From DTWD01 sp963662965 (GTDB taxonomy: Bacteria > Acidobacteriota > Vicinamibacteria > Vicinamibacterales > UBA8438), in contig OY759970.1 in NCBI GenBank assembly GCA_963662965.1, positions 4,092,001 through 4,156,000 on the forward strand: 64,000 bases of DNA, in the 5' to 3' direction. The translations under genes were made by a program, and so were the position numbers. Position 1 is the stretch's first letter. Each line of letters opens with the position of its first letter. Of this stretch, positions 8,669-17,371 are shown piece after piece. The notes under the pieces were generated by a model, which did no database searches, was not told where the DNA came from, and saw only the letters and a list, made by a program, of their open reading frames with translations.

Positions 8669-9535
8669 ATGCTCACCATGAGTAGTGATCTGCGTCGTCT
8701 TGCCGTCGCCGTCTGCCTCATCCTCGTCGTCGCGGCGCCGCTCTCGGCGCAGAACGAGAACTGGGCGCGGCCTTTTCCCGGCCACCGGGTGATCGGGAAT
8801 CTCTACGCCGTCGGGAGCTACGATCTGGCGGTTTTTCTCGTCACCTCGGACGAGGGGCACATCTTGATCAACACCGGGCTGGAAGATTCGACCTCCCTCA
8901 TCCGGGACAACATCGAGTCGCTCGGGTTCCGGTTGGAGGATGTCAAGATCCTGCTGCAGATGCAGGCGCACTGGGACCACACCGCCGCACTCGCGGTGAT
9001 CAAAGAAGCCATTGGGGCGGAGATGTGGGGCACCGCCGGCGACGCCCCGGTTCTTGAGGATGGCGGCTTCAGCGACCCGCACTTTGGCGGTCGCCAGTCG
9101 TTCCGACCAGTCAGCGTCGACAAGATCATCAAGGACGGTGACGTGATCGAGCTGGGGGAGACGCGGCTGACCGTCTTCGAGACGCCGGGTCACACCGAAG
9201 GGAGCTCGAGTTACCTCATGCGGGTTCGTGAGGGCGGCCGCGATTACAACGTTGCGATCGCGAACATGGGCACCATCAATGAAGGGAAGCAGCTAGTGGT
9301 CGACCCGACGTATCCGGGCGTAGCCGGCGACTTCGCCGAGACCTTCCGGAGGCAGAAGGCGCTCGACGTCGATGTCTGGGTCTCGGCGCACGGCCGCCAA
9401 TACGGACTGCATGACAAGTATGAGCCAGGGCAGGAGTACGACCCCGAGACCTTCGTCGATCCCGGGGGTTATCTCGCCGCGGTGGAGCGTCACGAAAGTC
9501 TGTATCTGGCCCAAATGGCCGAGGAGCGGCGCTGA
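8669..9535 (+). CDS. Subclass B3-type metallo-beta-lactamase with Gln zinc ligand (GOB-like)
   Basis: About 288 residues; the ATG at 8669 is preferred because AACGAGG lies 8 bp upstream. Signal peptide with cleavage after PLSA. The MBL-fold ligands are QAHWDH (Q99, H101, D103, H104), then TPGHTEGSSSY (H) and WVSAHGRQYGL (H), the arrangement of subclass B3 enzymes. The first ligand is Gln rather than His, as in GOB enzymes. Further B3 features are AGDAPVLEDGG and DPHFGGR. By family it hydrolyses beta-lactams in the periplasm, or is a promiscuous relative acting on another lactam or ester. It is the first gene of a six-gene run; the next starts 24 bp later. Confidence 0.85.
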   Translation: MLTMSSDLRRLAVAVCLILVVAAPLSAQNENWARPFPGHRVIGNLYAVGSYDLAVFLVTSDEGHILINTGLEDSTSLIRDNIESLGFRLEDVKILLQMQAHWDHTAALAVIKEAIGAEMWGTAGDAPVLEDGGFSDPHFGGRQSFRPVSVDKIIKDGDVIELGETRLTVFETPGHTEGSSSYLMRVREGGRDYNVAIANMGTINEGKQLVVDPTYPGVAGDFAETFRRQKALDVDVWVSAHGRQYGLHDKYEPGQEYDPETFVDPGGYLAAVERHESLYLAQMAEERR

Positions 9536-9559
9536 GCTCTGAGCACTGAGAACTGAGAG

Positions 9560-11164
9560 ATGCCACGAGGTCTGTGGGCGCTGGTCGTCGTCGTTCTACC
9601 GGTTCTGTTGGCGCTACCGCTGGCCGCGCAAGACGCGCAGTCGTTCGACCTGATCATTCGTGGCGGCCGTCTCATCGACGGCACCGGCAACCCGTGGGTC
9701 GGCGTCGACGTCGGCGTGCGCGGTGATCGTATTGCGCGCATCGGTGATCTCTCCGACGCGGTCGCGCGCCGCGTGATCGACGCCGCCGGGCTCGTCGTGT
9801 CGCCCGGCTTCATCGATCCGCACACGCACGCGGTGCGGGGCATCTTCGAGGTGCCGACCGCCGACAACTACTTGCTCCAGGGCGTCACCACGCTGACCGA
9901 GGGGAACGACGGCGGCTCGCCGTTTCCGATCGGCGCCCACCTCGTGGAGATCGCGGAAGCGGCCATCAGCCCGAACTGGGCGGTCTACGTCGGCCAGGGA
10001 ACCATCAGAAGCGAGGTGATCGGGGTCGACGACCGGGAACCGACGCCGGACGAGCTCGACCGGATGCGGACGCTCGTCGCCGAGGCGATGGCGGACGGCG
10101 CGCTCGGACTATCGACCGGGCTGTTTTACGTCCCGGGCAGCTTCACCTCGACCGAGGAAGTGATCGAGCTCTCCAAGATCGCCGCCGCGCACGGCGGCAT
10201 CTACATCTCCCACATGCGTGACGAGGGGCAGCTCCTGCTCGACTCCGTGCGCGAGACGATCCGGATTGGCGAAGAGGCGGGGCTGCCGGTGCAGATGACT
10301 CACCACAAGGCGATCAGCCGCGACATGTGGGGGCGGAGCGCCGACAGTCTCGCGCTGGTCGACGCGGCGCGCGCGCGTGGCGTCGACATCACGATGGACC
10401 AATACCCCTACACCGCGTCGCAGACGACGATCGCGGCGCTCGTCCCGCAGTGGGCCCAGGCCGGGGGGATCGACGAGATGGTCGCGCGGTTCGCCGATCC
10501 GGAGACGCGGCGTCGTATCCGCGAGGAGATCGTCTATCGGATCGAGCATGACCGTGGTGGCGGCGATCCGAAGAACGTCGTGATCGGATTGTGTGCGTGG
10601 GATCGGTCGCTGGAGGGGAAGAGCCTCGCTGACATCCTCGCCGACCGTGCGGACGAGGTGACATTCTCCAACGCCGCTGAGCTGGTCATGGAGCTGCTTG
10701 AGCGAGGCGGCGCGCGCGCGATCGACCACGCCATGGACGAGGCGGACGTCGAGCGGATCATGCGTCACCCGGCGACCGCCATCGGATCCGACGGCGGCGT
10801 CTCGGTGTTCGGAGCGGGCGTGCCACACCCGCGCGAATACGGGACCTTTCCGCGTGTGCTGGGGCACTACGTCCGCGAGCGGGGAATTCTGTCGCTCGAG
10901 GAGGCGGTGCGCAAGATGAGCGGGGCCACCGCGCAGCGGCTCGGTCTCCAGGATCGCGGTCTGTTGCGGGAGGGGCTCTTCGCCGACATCGCCGTCTTCG
11001 ATCCGAACGAGATTAGCGACCGCGCGACGTTCTCGGAGCCCCATCAGTATGCGGTCGGGATCGAATATGTGCTTGTCAACGGCGTGCTGGTCGTCGACGG
11101 TGGCGCTCATACCGGGGCGCGCCCCGGGCGGGTGCTCTATGGACCCGGAAGGAGAACCCCATGA
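9560..11164 (+). CDS. Secreted N-acyl-D-amino-acid deacylase (D-aminoacylase)
   Basis: 534 residues with a Sec signal ending at LPLAAQ. Amidohydrolase-3 architecture: FDLIIRGGRLIDGTGNPWV opening, SPGFIDPHTHAV with the HxH metal site, ALGLSTGLFYVPG and HGGIYISHMRDEG, QMTHHKAI, DITMDQYPYTAS, and the closing ATAIGSDGG with the catalytic Asp. The C-terminus RLGLQDRGLLREGLFADIAV is standard for D-aminoacylases. It hydrolyses N-acyl-D-amino acids or related D-peptides. A repetitive CTGAG-rich stretch lies directly upstream (9534-9556). Its stop overlaps the next start by 4 bp (ATGA), so translation is coupled. Confidence 0.87.
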   Translation: MPRGLWALVVVVLPVLLALPLAAQDAQSFDLIIRGGRLIDGTGNPWVGVDVGVRGDRIARIGDLSDAVARRVIDAAGLVVSPGFIDPHTHAVRGIFEVPTADNYLLQGVTTLTEGNDGGSPFPIGAHLVEIAEAAISPNWAVYVGQGTIRSEVIGVDDREPTPDELDRMRTLVAEAMADGALGLSTGLFYVPGSFTSTEEVIELSKIAAAHGGIYISHMRDEGQLLLDSVRETIRIGEEAGLPVQMTHHKAISRDMWGRSADSLALVDAARARGVDITMDQYPYTASQTTIAALVPQWAQAGGIDEMVARFADPETRRRIREEIVYRIEHDRGGGDPKNVVIGLCAWDRSLEGKSLADILADRADEVTFSNAAELVMELLERGGARAIDHAMDEADVERIMRHPATAIGSDGGVSVFGAGVPHPREYGTFPRVLGHYVRERGILSLEEAVRKMSGATAQRLGLQDRGLLREGLFADIAVFDPNEISDRATFSEPHQYAVGIEYVLVNGVLVVDGGAHTGARPGRVLYGPGRRTP

Positions 11165-12436
11165 GTATCGACACATCGCGACGTCGGTTTCTGCAGACGT
11201 TTGCCGTCGCCGGTCTCGTCCCACCGGTCTTGTCCGGTGCCGGTCGTCCCCTGTCGGCGCAGTCCCACCCGGCGGCCGCGTCGGAGCCGTTCTGGGAAGA
11301 GATCCGGCGACAATTCGCGTTTTACGACGAACGGGTTCCGATGAACGCAGCCAACCTCTGCCCGTCACCCCGTGTCGTCGCCGAGCGCGTCAGCGCGCTC
11401 ACCCGCGATATCGACGTCGATTGCTCGTTTCCGAACCGCCAGAAGTTTGGCCCATTGCTCGAGCACTCGCGCGAGGCGGTGGCCGGGCAGCTCGGCGTCA
11501 CCACGGACGAGATCGCATTGGTGCGGAACACGAGCGAGGCGAACAACATCATCAACGGCGGGCTTCGACTCGACGCCGGCGCCGAGGTGGTGGTGTGGGA
11601 CCAGAATCATCCGACCAATAACGTCGCCTGGGACGTGCGCGCCGCCCGCTACGGGCTGACCGTAACGCGTGTGGCGACGCCGGCCGCTTCGTCAGGCCCG
11701 CGAGGGATAGACGAGGTGGTCGCCACGTTCGAGCGCGCGTTGACGCCCCAAACTCGAGTGCTCGCACTGACCCATGTGTCGAACCTGAGCGGGCTGAAGC
11801 TCCCGGTACGCGAGCTCTGCGAGGTCGCGCACCGCCGCGGGGTCTACGTGCATGTCGACGGCGCCCAAAGCTGGGGGGCGCTCGACGCGCAACCTGCGCG
11901 ACCTCGGGTGCGACTCCTATACCGCGAGCGCGCACAAGTGGTTCCTCGGACCGAAGGAGGTCGGGCTCCTCTACGTCCGAGCCGACCGGGTGGAGGAGAT
12001 CTGGCCGAGCATTGTGGCGCCGAGCTGGGGCGCTGAGGTCGAGCCCCGTCCGCGCGGTGCGCGCAAGTTCGAGTCGATGGGCCAGCGCGACGACGCGGCG
12101 CTGGCCGCCGTCGGCACGACCGTCGCGTTCCAGAATCGGATTGGGATGGCGCGGATCGAGGCGCGCGTGGTCGACCTCGCGACGCGGCTGAAGACCGGGC
12201 TCCGGGAGGTGGGCTTCGAGATGGTGACGCCGATGGCGCCTGAGCACAGCGGCGGCGTCGTGATTGCGGCGGTCGATCCGGATCGGCGTGGCTCGCTGGT
12301 GGCCGGCTTGTACGAGCGGCACGGCATCGCCGGTGCGCCGACCGGCGGACTTCGGCTCTGCCCGCACATCTACAACACGCGCGAGCACCTGGAGCGCGCC
12401 GTGCGCGGGGCGGCCGCGTTGCGCGACGAGGCATGA
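11161..12436 (+). pseudogene. Class V (isopenicillin-N-epimerase-like) PLP aminotransferase, one frameshift
   Basis: Twin-arginine leader SRRRFLQTFAVAGLVPP, then a class V aminotransferase: MNAANLCPSPRVVAERV, VRNTSEANNIINGGL, VWDQNHPTNNVAWDVRA, THVSNLSGLKLPV, VYVHVDGAQSWGALD. Near 11888 a one-base shift moves the reading into the next frame, which continues NLRDLGCDSYTASAHKWFLG (the PLP lysine is in SAHKW) to the end at 12436. Apart from this shift all motifs are present, so the reconstructed protein of about 425 residues is full length. Family members include isopenicillin N epimerases and cysteine desulfurase-like enzymes. It sits inside a translationally coupled operon (4-bp overlaps on both sides). 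Confidence 0.8.
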
Positions 12437-13659
12437 CCATGATGACCAGACGCGAATGGGGGCTGTCCGCCGCCGCCCTGCTTGCCGCCTGTGCTGCGCC
12501 GCCGGAGCCCCCGGCAGGGGAGGGCGAGCCCGAAGCTGCCCCGGGTCTAAGCCTGGACCCGACCGGCCCGCTCTACTTCGACCTGCATATCGACACGCCG
12601 GGCCGCATGGTCAGCGAAGGGCTCACCCTCGGCGAAAGCCTGGAGTACACACACGTCGATATCCCCAAGATGAAGCAGGGAGGTCTCAACGCCGGCTTCT
12701 TTGCGGTCTCGACCCCCGCCCGTAGTCAAACGCCGCTATCGGCCATGAAAAGTGCGCTCCAGATCGCCGACGTGATCATCGAGGAAGTCGAGCGCCATCC
12801 CCACGACCTTTTTCTGGCGACGCGATCGGACGACGCCCGGCGCGCGCAGCGCGAGGGCACCGTCGCCGTCTTCATCGGCATCGAGGGCGGTCACATGATC
12901 GACTCGAGCCTCGAGGTGCTGCGCCAGCTCTACCGGCTCGGGGCACGCTACATGGGGCTCACGCACAGTGGCAACACCCCGTGGGTCGGCGCCGCGGAGT
13001 ACGACGATGGACCCGAGGGGCTGACCGACTTTGGCAAAGAGGTCGTGCGCGAGATGAACCGGCTCGGCATGATGATCGATCTGTCACACGCCTCCGATCG
13101 GGCGTTTTTCGAGACGGTCGAGACCTCCCGCGCGCCGATTCTCAATACCCACGCCGCGTGCCGCTCAGTGTCGAATCACCCCCGGAACCTCACCGACGAC
13201 ATGCTCACGGCCCTCGCCCAGAACGGCGGCGTCCTCGGCGTGGCGTACTACGCCGGCATGCTCGACGACGAGTTCCGCGGTCGGATGTCAGAGCTCGAAG
13301 AGCTCAACCGGAGGCGCGGCCCCATTCGCGAAGAGTTCGCTGAGGATAAGCAGCGGATGTCGGAGGAGCTCTGGAAGATCGAGACGGCGGGTGTGGATCT
13401 GATCGAACAGGTGCCGCTCGGCCGTCTGGTCGACCACATCGAGCATGCGGCGACCGTGGCCGGCATCGACCATGTCGGTATCGGGTGCGACTACGACGCG
13501 GTCGGGCTCAAGGTGCCGGAGGGGCTCGAACATATCGGCAAGACTCCAAACCTCGTCGCCGCGCTCGAGGACCGCGGGTTCTCGGACGACGACGTCGGAA
13601 AGGTGATGGGTGGCAACATACTCAGGGTCATGCAGAGCGCCGAGGCGGTCGCGGAGTAG
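12433..13659 (+). CDS. Membrane dipeptidase (peptidase M19, renal dipeptidase family)
   Basis: 408 residues; exported lipoprotein or Tat leader (MMTRREWGLSAAALLAACAA, with LLAAC as lipobox). M19 motifs are LYFDLHIDTPGRM (HxD), AVFIGIEGGHM (the bridging Glu), GLTHSGNTPW, MIDLSHASDRAFF, PILNTHAACRSV, and HVGIGCDYDAVG. These zinc enzymes cleave dipeptides, often with a C-terminal D-residue, and some open beta-lactam rings. It overlaps the aminotransferase by 4 bp, and the esterase gene follows within 20 bp, so it belongs to the operon starting at 8669. Confidence 0.88.
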   Translation: MTMMTRREWGLSAAALLAACAAPPEPPAGEGEPEAAPGLSLDPTGPLYFDLHIDTPGRMVSEGLTLGESLEYTHVDIPKMKQGGLNAGFFAVSTPARSQTPLSAMKSALQIADVIIEEVERHPHDLFLATRSDDARRAQREGTVAVFIGIEGGHMIDSSLEVLRQLYRLGARYMGLTHSGNTPWVGAAEYDDGPEGLTDFGKEVVREMNRLGMMIDLSHASDRAFFETVETSRAPILNTHAACRSVSNHPRNLTDDMLTALAQNGGVLGVAYYAGMLDDEFRGRMSELEELNRRRGPIREEFAEDKQRMSEELWKIETAGVDLIEQVPLGRLVDHIEHAATVAGIDHVGIGCDYDAVGLKVPEGLEHIGKTPNLVAALEDRGFSDDDVGKVMGGNILRVMQSAEAVAE

Positions 13660-13675
13660 GTGGCGCTGCGAGTCC

Positions 13676-15229
13676 ATGTGTACTTATATCGCGGCGGCGC
13701 CGTTCCTCGCGATCGTCGGCCTCGGCTGTCAGACTGATCCACCATTAGCGACGTCGACGTCCACGCCGACGGTGCACGAGCTGCACGCGTGCGCCGACTT
13801 CCTCTCACGGACCGACTTCGACGTCAGCGTCAGGGACGCCGCGCTGATGAACCCCGGCACCGACACGGAGTACTGCTGGGTCGATGCGATGATCCGCCTC
13901 AATATTCGATTCGCCGCGAGTTTGCCGACCGAGTGGAACGGACGCTTCGTGATACGGGGTGGCGGCGGCTACGCCGGTCAGCAACCGGTCAAGGGACGCG
14001 ATGACCCGTTGCGCGACGAAGGTTACGTGATCGCGTCGACCGACACGGGCCACGACGCGGCGCGCTTTCCGCTGGCGAGCTTTGCCTACAACAACCGGGA
14101 CGGCGAGATCGACTATGCCTACCGCGCCGTCCACCTGACCGCGGTCGAGGTCAAGAAGCTGATCGTCGAGCACTACGGGAGAGCCGCGGACTTCGACTGC
14201 TGGCTCGGCTGGTCCACCGGCGGGCGTCAGGGGCTGATGTCGGCACAGCGATTCCCAGACGACTTCGACGGCATCGTGGCGGGCGCGCCGGTGCTCGACT
14301 TCACCGACACGCAAATCGGCGGCGTCTGGACGTCACGGGCGATGCACGAGCACCCGATCAGCCTCGACCAGATCGCCAACGTCGGCGAGGCGATCTACGC
14401 GAAATGCGACGCTCTCGACGGGCTCGAGGACGGTTTGATCGACGATCCGCGTCGGTGCGTATTCGACCCGAAGACCGACTACCCGCAGTGCGGGGATGCG
14501 GATCGCGTCGACTGCCTGACGGACGGGGAGCGCTCGATGCTCGCCAAGATCTACGGTGGGGTCGTCAGTCGCGGCGAGCCGTATTTTCCGGGCCAGCCGT
14601 TGGGAGCCGAGCTCGGCGACCCGCTCGGCTCACCGGTGTCGCGCACGAGTGGCTGGGGCCTCTGGTTCGTGCATGCCACGGGCGAAACGCCATTGCTGGA
14701 GCGGTTCGGCGTCACGTTCATGCGCTACGTGGCGTTCGAACGGGACGATCCTGACTGGTCACTGGCGCAGTTCGACTTCGACGAGGACCCGTATCGCATG
14801 GACGCGATCCGCGGCGTGCTCGACGCCACGAATCCCAACGTCACCCGGTTTCGCGACACCGGCGGCAAGATGATCACTTATCACGGGTGGTCGGATCCGG
14901 CGCTCAATCCGTTGATGGCCGTGCGCTACTACGAAGACGTGCTCGCCGAGACACCCGACGCCGCCGACTTCTACCGCCTCTTCATGGTGCCAGGGATGTT
15001 TCATTGCGCCGGCGGACGTGGGATCAACACGATTGACCCGTTGTGGGACCTGGTGGCGTGGGTCGAGGCCGGCGCGGCGCCGGAGCGACTGGTCGGCGAG
15101 CGTGTCGACGGTGACGGCGAGGTGGTGATGACGCGCCCGGTCTGTCCCTATCCCGAGGTCGCCCGCTACGACGGCCAGGGGGAGGTGAACGACGCGGCAA
15201 GCTTCGTCTGCCGGCCGGCGGGGGAGTAG
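13676..15229 (+). CDS. Tannase/feruloyl-esterase family hydrolase
   Basis: About 517 residues from the ATG at 13676; the open frame extends upstream into the dipeptidase gene, but only this start gives a short lipoprotein-like leader (IAAAPFLAIVGLGCQ). The alpha/beta-hydrolase nucleophile is in CWLGWSTGGRQGLMSA. The usual family signature has Cys directly before the Ser (GCSTGG), linked by a disulfide to the Cys after the catalytic His; here the former is Trp while MFHCAGGRG keeps the latter. The Asp is in YHGWSDPALNP. The PAGQPV-type gap and calcium-site region DALDGLEDGLIDDPRRC are present. By family it cleaves aromatic esters; in this operon the target is unclear. Confidence 0.85.
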   Translation: MCTYIAAAPFLAIVGLGCQTDPPLATSTSTPTVHELHACADFLSRTDFDVSVRDAALMNPGTDTEYCWVDAMIRLNIRFAASLPTEWNGRFVIRGGGGYAGQQPVKGRDDPLRDEGYVIASTDTGHDAARFPLASFAYNNRDGEIDYAYRAVHLTAVEVKKLIVEHYGRAADFDCWLGWSTGGRQGLMSAQRFPDDFDGIVAGAPVLDFTDTQIGGVWTSRAMHEHPISLDQIANVGEAIYAKCDALDGLEDGLIDDPRRCVFDPKTDYPQCGDADRVDCLTDGERSMLAKIYGGVVSRGEPYFPGQPLGAELGDPLGSPVSRTSGWGLWFVHATGETPLLERFGVTFMRYVAFERDDPDWSLAQFDFDEDPYRMDAIRGVLDATNPNVTRFRDTGGKMITYHGWSDPALNPLMAVRYYEDVLAETPDAADFYRLFMVPGMFHCAGGRGINTIDPLWDLVAWVEAGAAPERLVGERVDGDGEVVMTRPVCPYPEVARYDGQGEVNDAASFVCRPAGE

Positions 15230-15237
15230 CACGCATC

Positions 15238-15906
15238 GTGAGCGATCGGCGCGTTCGGATCGGCGCGGTCCACGCGTTCACGAATTCGATCCATCCGACA
15301 CAGGTCGCCTTCGACGCGCGGTGGCCGGCCACCGACGTGGCGCATTTGCTCGACGGGTCGCTCTATCTCGACCGGAGTCGCGGCACCGCGGACGAGGCGG
15401 AACTCGCGTCCCGCATCGATCGTCTGATCACCTACAGCGCCGCAACGGGGGCCGAGGGGATCATCTTCACCGGGTCGTTTTTCGGCGACGCCGTGAAGAA
15501 GGCACGAGCCGGTGTGACGATCCCGGTGGCGACCTCGTTCGACGGTATCATCGAGCGGGCAATCAATCTCGACCGTCCGCTGCATGTGCTCGCGACCGCC
15601 GCCGCCTCGGCCACGCTGTTGACGGCCGAGCTCGAGCGTGAAGCGGCGCGCCGTTCCCGCCGACTGTCGCTCTCCGGTCACGCGGTCGCGGGCGCGATGG
15701 AGGCGCTGATCGACGGCGACGCGGACCGTCACGACCGCCTCGTCCTCGAGGCGGTCCAAGCCACGGACGCCGCCCCGGCCATCCTCTTCGCGCAGTTTTC
15801 GATGGAGCGGATCCTCGATCGGGCCGCGGTCGAGCGGCACGCCCCGGTCATCGGGCCAGCCCGCGAAGGCGTGGCGCGACTGCGCGATCAGATCACGCGT
15901 TCTTGA
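15238..15906 (+). CDS. Asp/Glu-racemase-fold protein lacking all cysteines
   Basis: 222 residues, GTG start after GGGGGAG, 8 bp behind the esterase. The pattern of RIGAVHAFTNSI, GAEGIIFTGSFFGDAV, IPVATSFDGIIERA, HVLATAAASATLL and AILFAQFSMERIL follows the aspartate/glutamate racemase superfamily (also arylmalonate decarboxylase and maleate isomerase). The two catalytic Cys positions are occupied by Gly (TGSFFG) and by Gln-Phe (AQFSM); the protein has no Cys at all. A paralogue with the same substitutions is at 27850. It may act by different chemistry or be a lyase/binding protein. Last gene of the operon; its end overlaps the convergent aminotransferase by 14 bp. Confidence 0.75.
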   Translation: MSDRRVRIGAVHAFTNSIHPTQVAFDARWPATDVAHLLDGSLYLDRSRGTADEAELASRIDRLITYSAATGAEGIIFTGSFFGDAVKKARAGVTIPVATSFDGIIERAINLDRPLHVLATAAASATLLTAELEREAARRSRRLSLSGHAVAGAMEALIDGDADRHDRLVLEAVQATDAAPAILFAQFSMERILDRAAVERHAPVIGPAREGVARLRDQITRS

Positions 15907-17248
15907 GCGCGCGCGCCATGTTGCTCAGTGCGCGCTCGACCAGCTGCCTCGACGTGGCGATGTTCATCCGCATGCAGTCCGACCCGCCGAGGCCGTAATT
16001 GGAGCCGGGGTTGATGTGAATGTTTGCGTGGTCCACCAGGTACTGCCGAAAAATCGATTCCGGGGTCGATGAGTCGTCGTCGGCCGCCGTTCGCGTCGCG
16101 CCGGTCGCCTCGAGCGCCTCGCCGACGTCCAGCCAGGCCAGATACGTCCCCTCGGGCTTGACGAACCGTACGTGGGGCACGTTCGCCCGCACGTACGACT
16201 CGACGAAGGCCTGCGTGCCATCGATGTAGTCGACGAGCTGGTCGAGCCACTCCTCGCCCTCGTTGTAGGCCGCCTCCGCCGCGACGATCGCGAGCGTGCT
16301 CATCGCCTGCCGGAGTTGGCCGGGTCCGCTAATCCGGTCGAGGTAGTCACGGTTGGTCGAGAACATGTACGCGCATCGCATGGCCGACAGGTTGAACGAC
16401 TTGCTGACCGACTTGTAGGTGATGCTGTTCCGGACGATCTCCTCGTCGTCGAGGGTGGCGTACGGCGTGTAGGTGTTGCCCGCGGTCACGAAGTCGCAGT
16501 GGATCTCGTCGGCGAGGACGACCACGCGCCGACGCGTGCAGATCTCGCCCAGCCTCGTGAGGTCCTCGCGCGACCAGACGTTGCCGGTCGGGTTCTGGGG
16601 GTTGCACAGAATGAACGCGTGCACGTCGTGGTCGATCCGCCGCTCGAAGTCGTCGAAGTCGATCGCGTAGCGCCCGTCGACGAGCCGCAGCGGGCTCTCC
16701 TCGGCGACGGTGTCGAGAATACGGATGTCGGAGTAGAACCCGTCGTAGCTCGGGGTCAGGAGGAGCACTTTGCTCCGCGGCGGACAGAAGGCGCGCAGCG
16801 TGCTGATGATCGCCGGGTGGACACCGGCGGAATGGCGGATGGTCTCGGGATCGATCTCGAGAGCGTAGCGCCGTTTGTTCCAGTTGACGATCGATTCCTT
16901 ATAGGAGTCCGGGACCGTCAGGTAGCCGTAGTTCTCGTGCTCGACACGAGCGCGCAGGGCGCGCGTGATGGCCGGCGCGGATCTGAAGTCCTGGTCGGCG
17001 GTGCCCATGCCGACGTCGATGTGGTCTCGCCCGTACAGCGCAATCTGCCGGTCCCACTTCGACGAGTTCGTGCCGATCCGGCTGTAGACGGTGTCGAAGT
17101 CGTACCGGTCACCTGGCGGCTGGGCCGTGGACTCGGCGACGCCGAGGGAGGCGGCGCCAGACCGAGTGGATCCGATGGCGCCGGCCAGCGCGGCCGTTCC
17201 GGCGCTCCTAAGGAACGTCCGGCGATTGAGCTTCTTGCGCTGCGACAT
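15893..17248 (-). CDS. Tat-exported MalY/PatB-type PLP lyase or aminotransferase
   Basis: 451 residues. The Tat leader is LNRRTFLRSAGTAALAGAIG. The fold-type I domain resembles MalY/PatB C-S lyases: DVGMGTADQDFRSAPAITRA, YGYLTVPDSYKESIVNWNKRR, SAGVHPAIISTLRAF, ILCNPQNPTGNVWS, VVLADEIHCDFV, and KSVSKSFNLSAMRC, which holds the PLP lysine. The C-terminus SDCMRMNIATSRQLVERAL gives the carboxylate-binding Arg. An exported PLP enzyme is uncommon. Possible reactions are cystathionine beta-lysis or transamination. It is divergent from the MBL gene at 17372. Confidence 0.84.
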   Translation of the reverse strand: MSQRKKLNRRTFLRSAGTAALAGAIGSTRSGAASLGVAESTAQPPGDRYDFDTVYSRIGTNSSKWDRQIALYGRDHIDVGMGTADQDFRSAPAITRALRARVEHENYGYLTVPDSYKESIVNWNKRRYALEIDPETIRHSAGVHPAIISTLRAFCPPRSKVLLLTPSYDGFYSDIRILDTVAEESPLRLVDGRYAIDFDDFERRIDHDVHAFILCNPQNPTGNVWSREDLTRLGEICTRRRVVVLADEIHCDFVTAGNTYTPYATLDDEEIVRNSITYKSVSKSFNLSAMRCAYMFSTNRDYLDRISGPGQLRQAMSTLAIVAAEAAYNEGEEWLDQLVDYIDGTQAFVESYVRANVPHVRFVKPEGTYLAWLDVGEALEATGATRTAADDDSSTPESIFRQYLVDHANIHINPGSNYGLGGSDCMRMNIATSRQLVERALSNMARALKNA

Positions 17249-17371
17249 GATCTACTCCCGTGCCGGCCGCTCTTAGCGTGAGGCCACTAGCTTAGCGAGA
17301 GGCGCCCGCCGGTTCAAACGCGGAACCGGTCCGAGTAGACTTAACCGACGAGCATCAACCTGGGGGGATTC

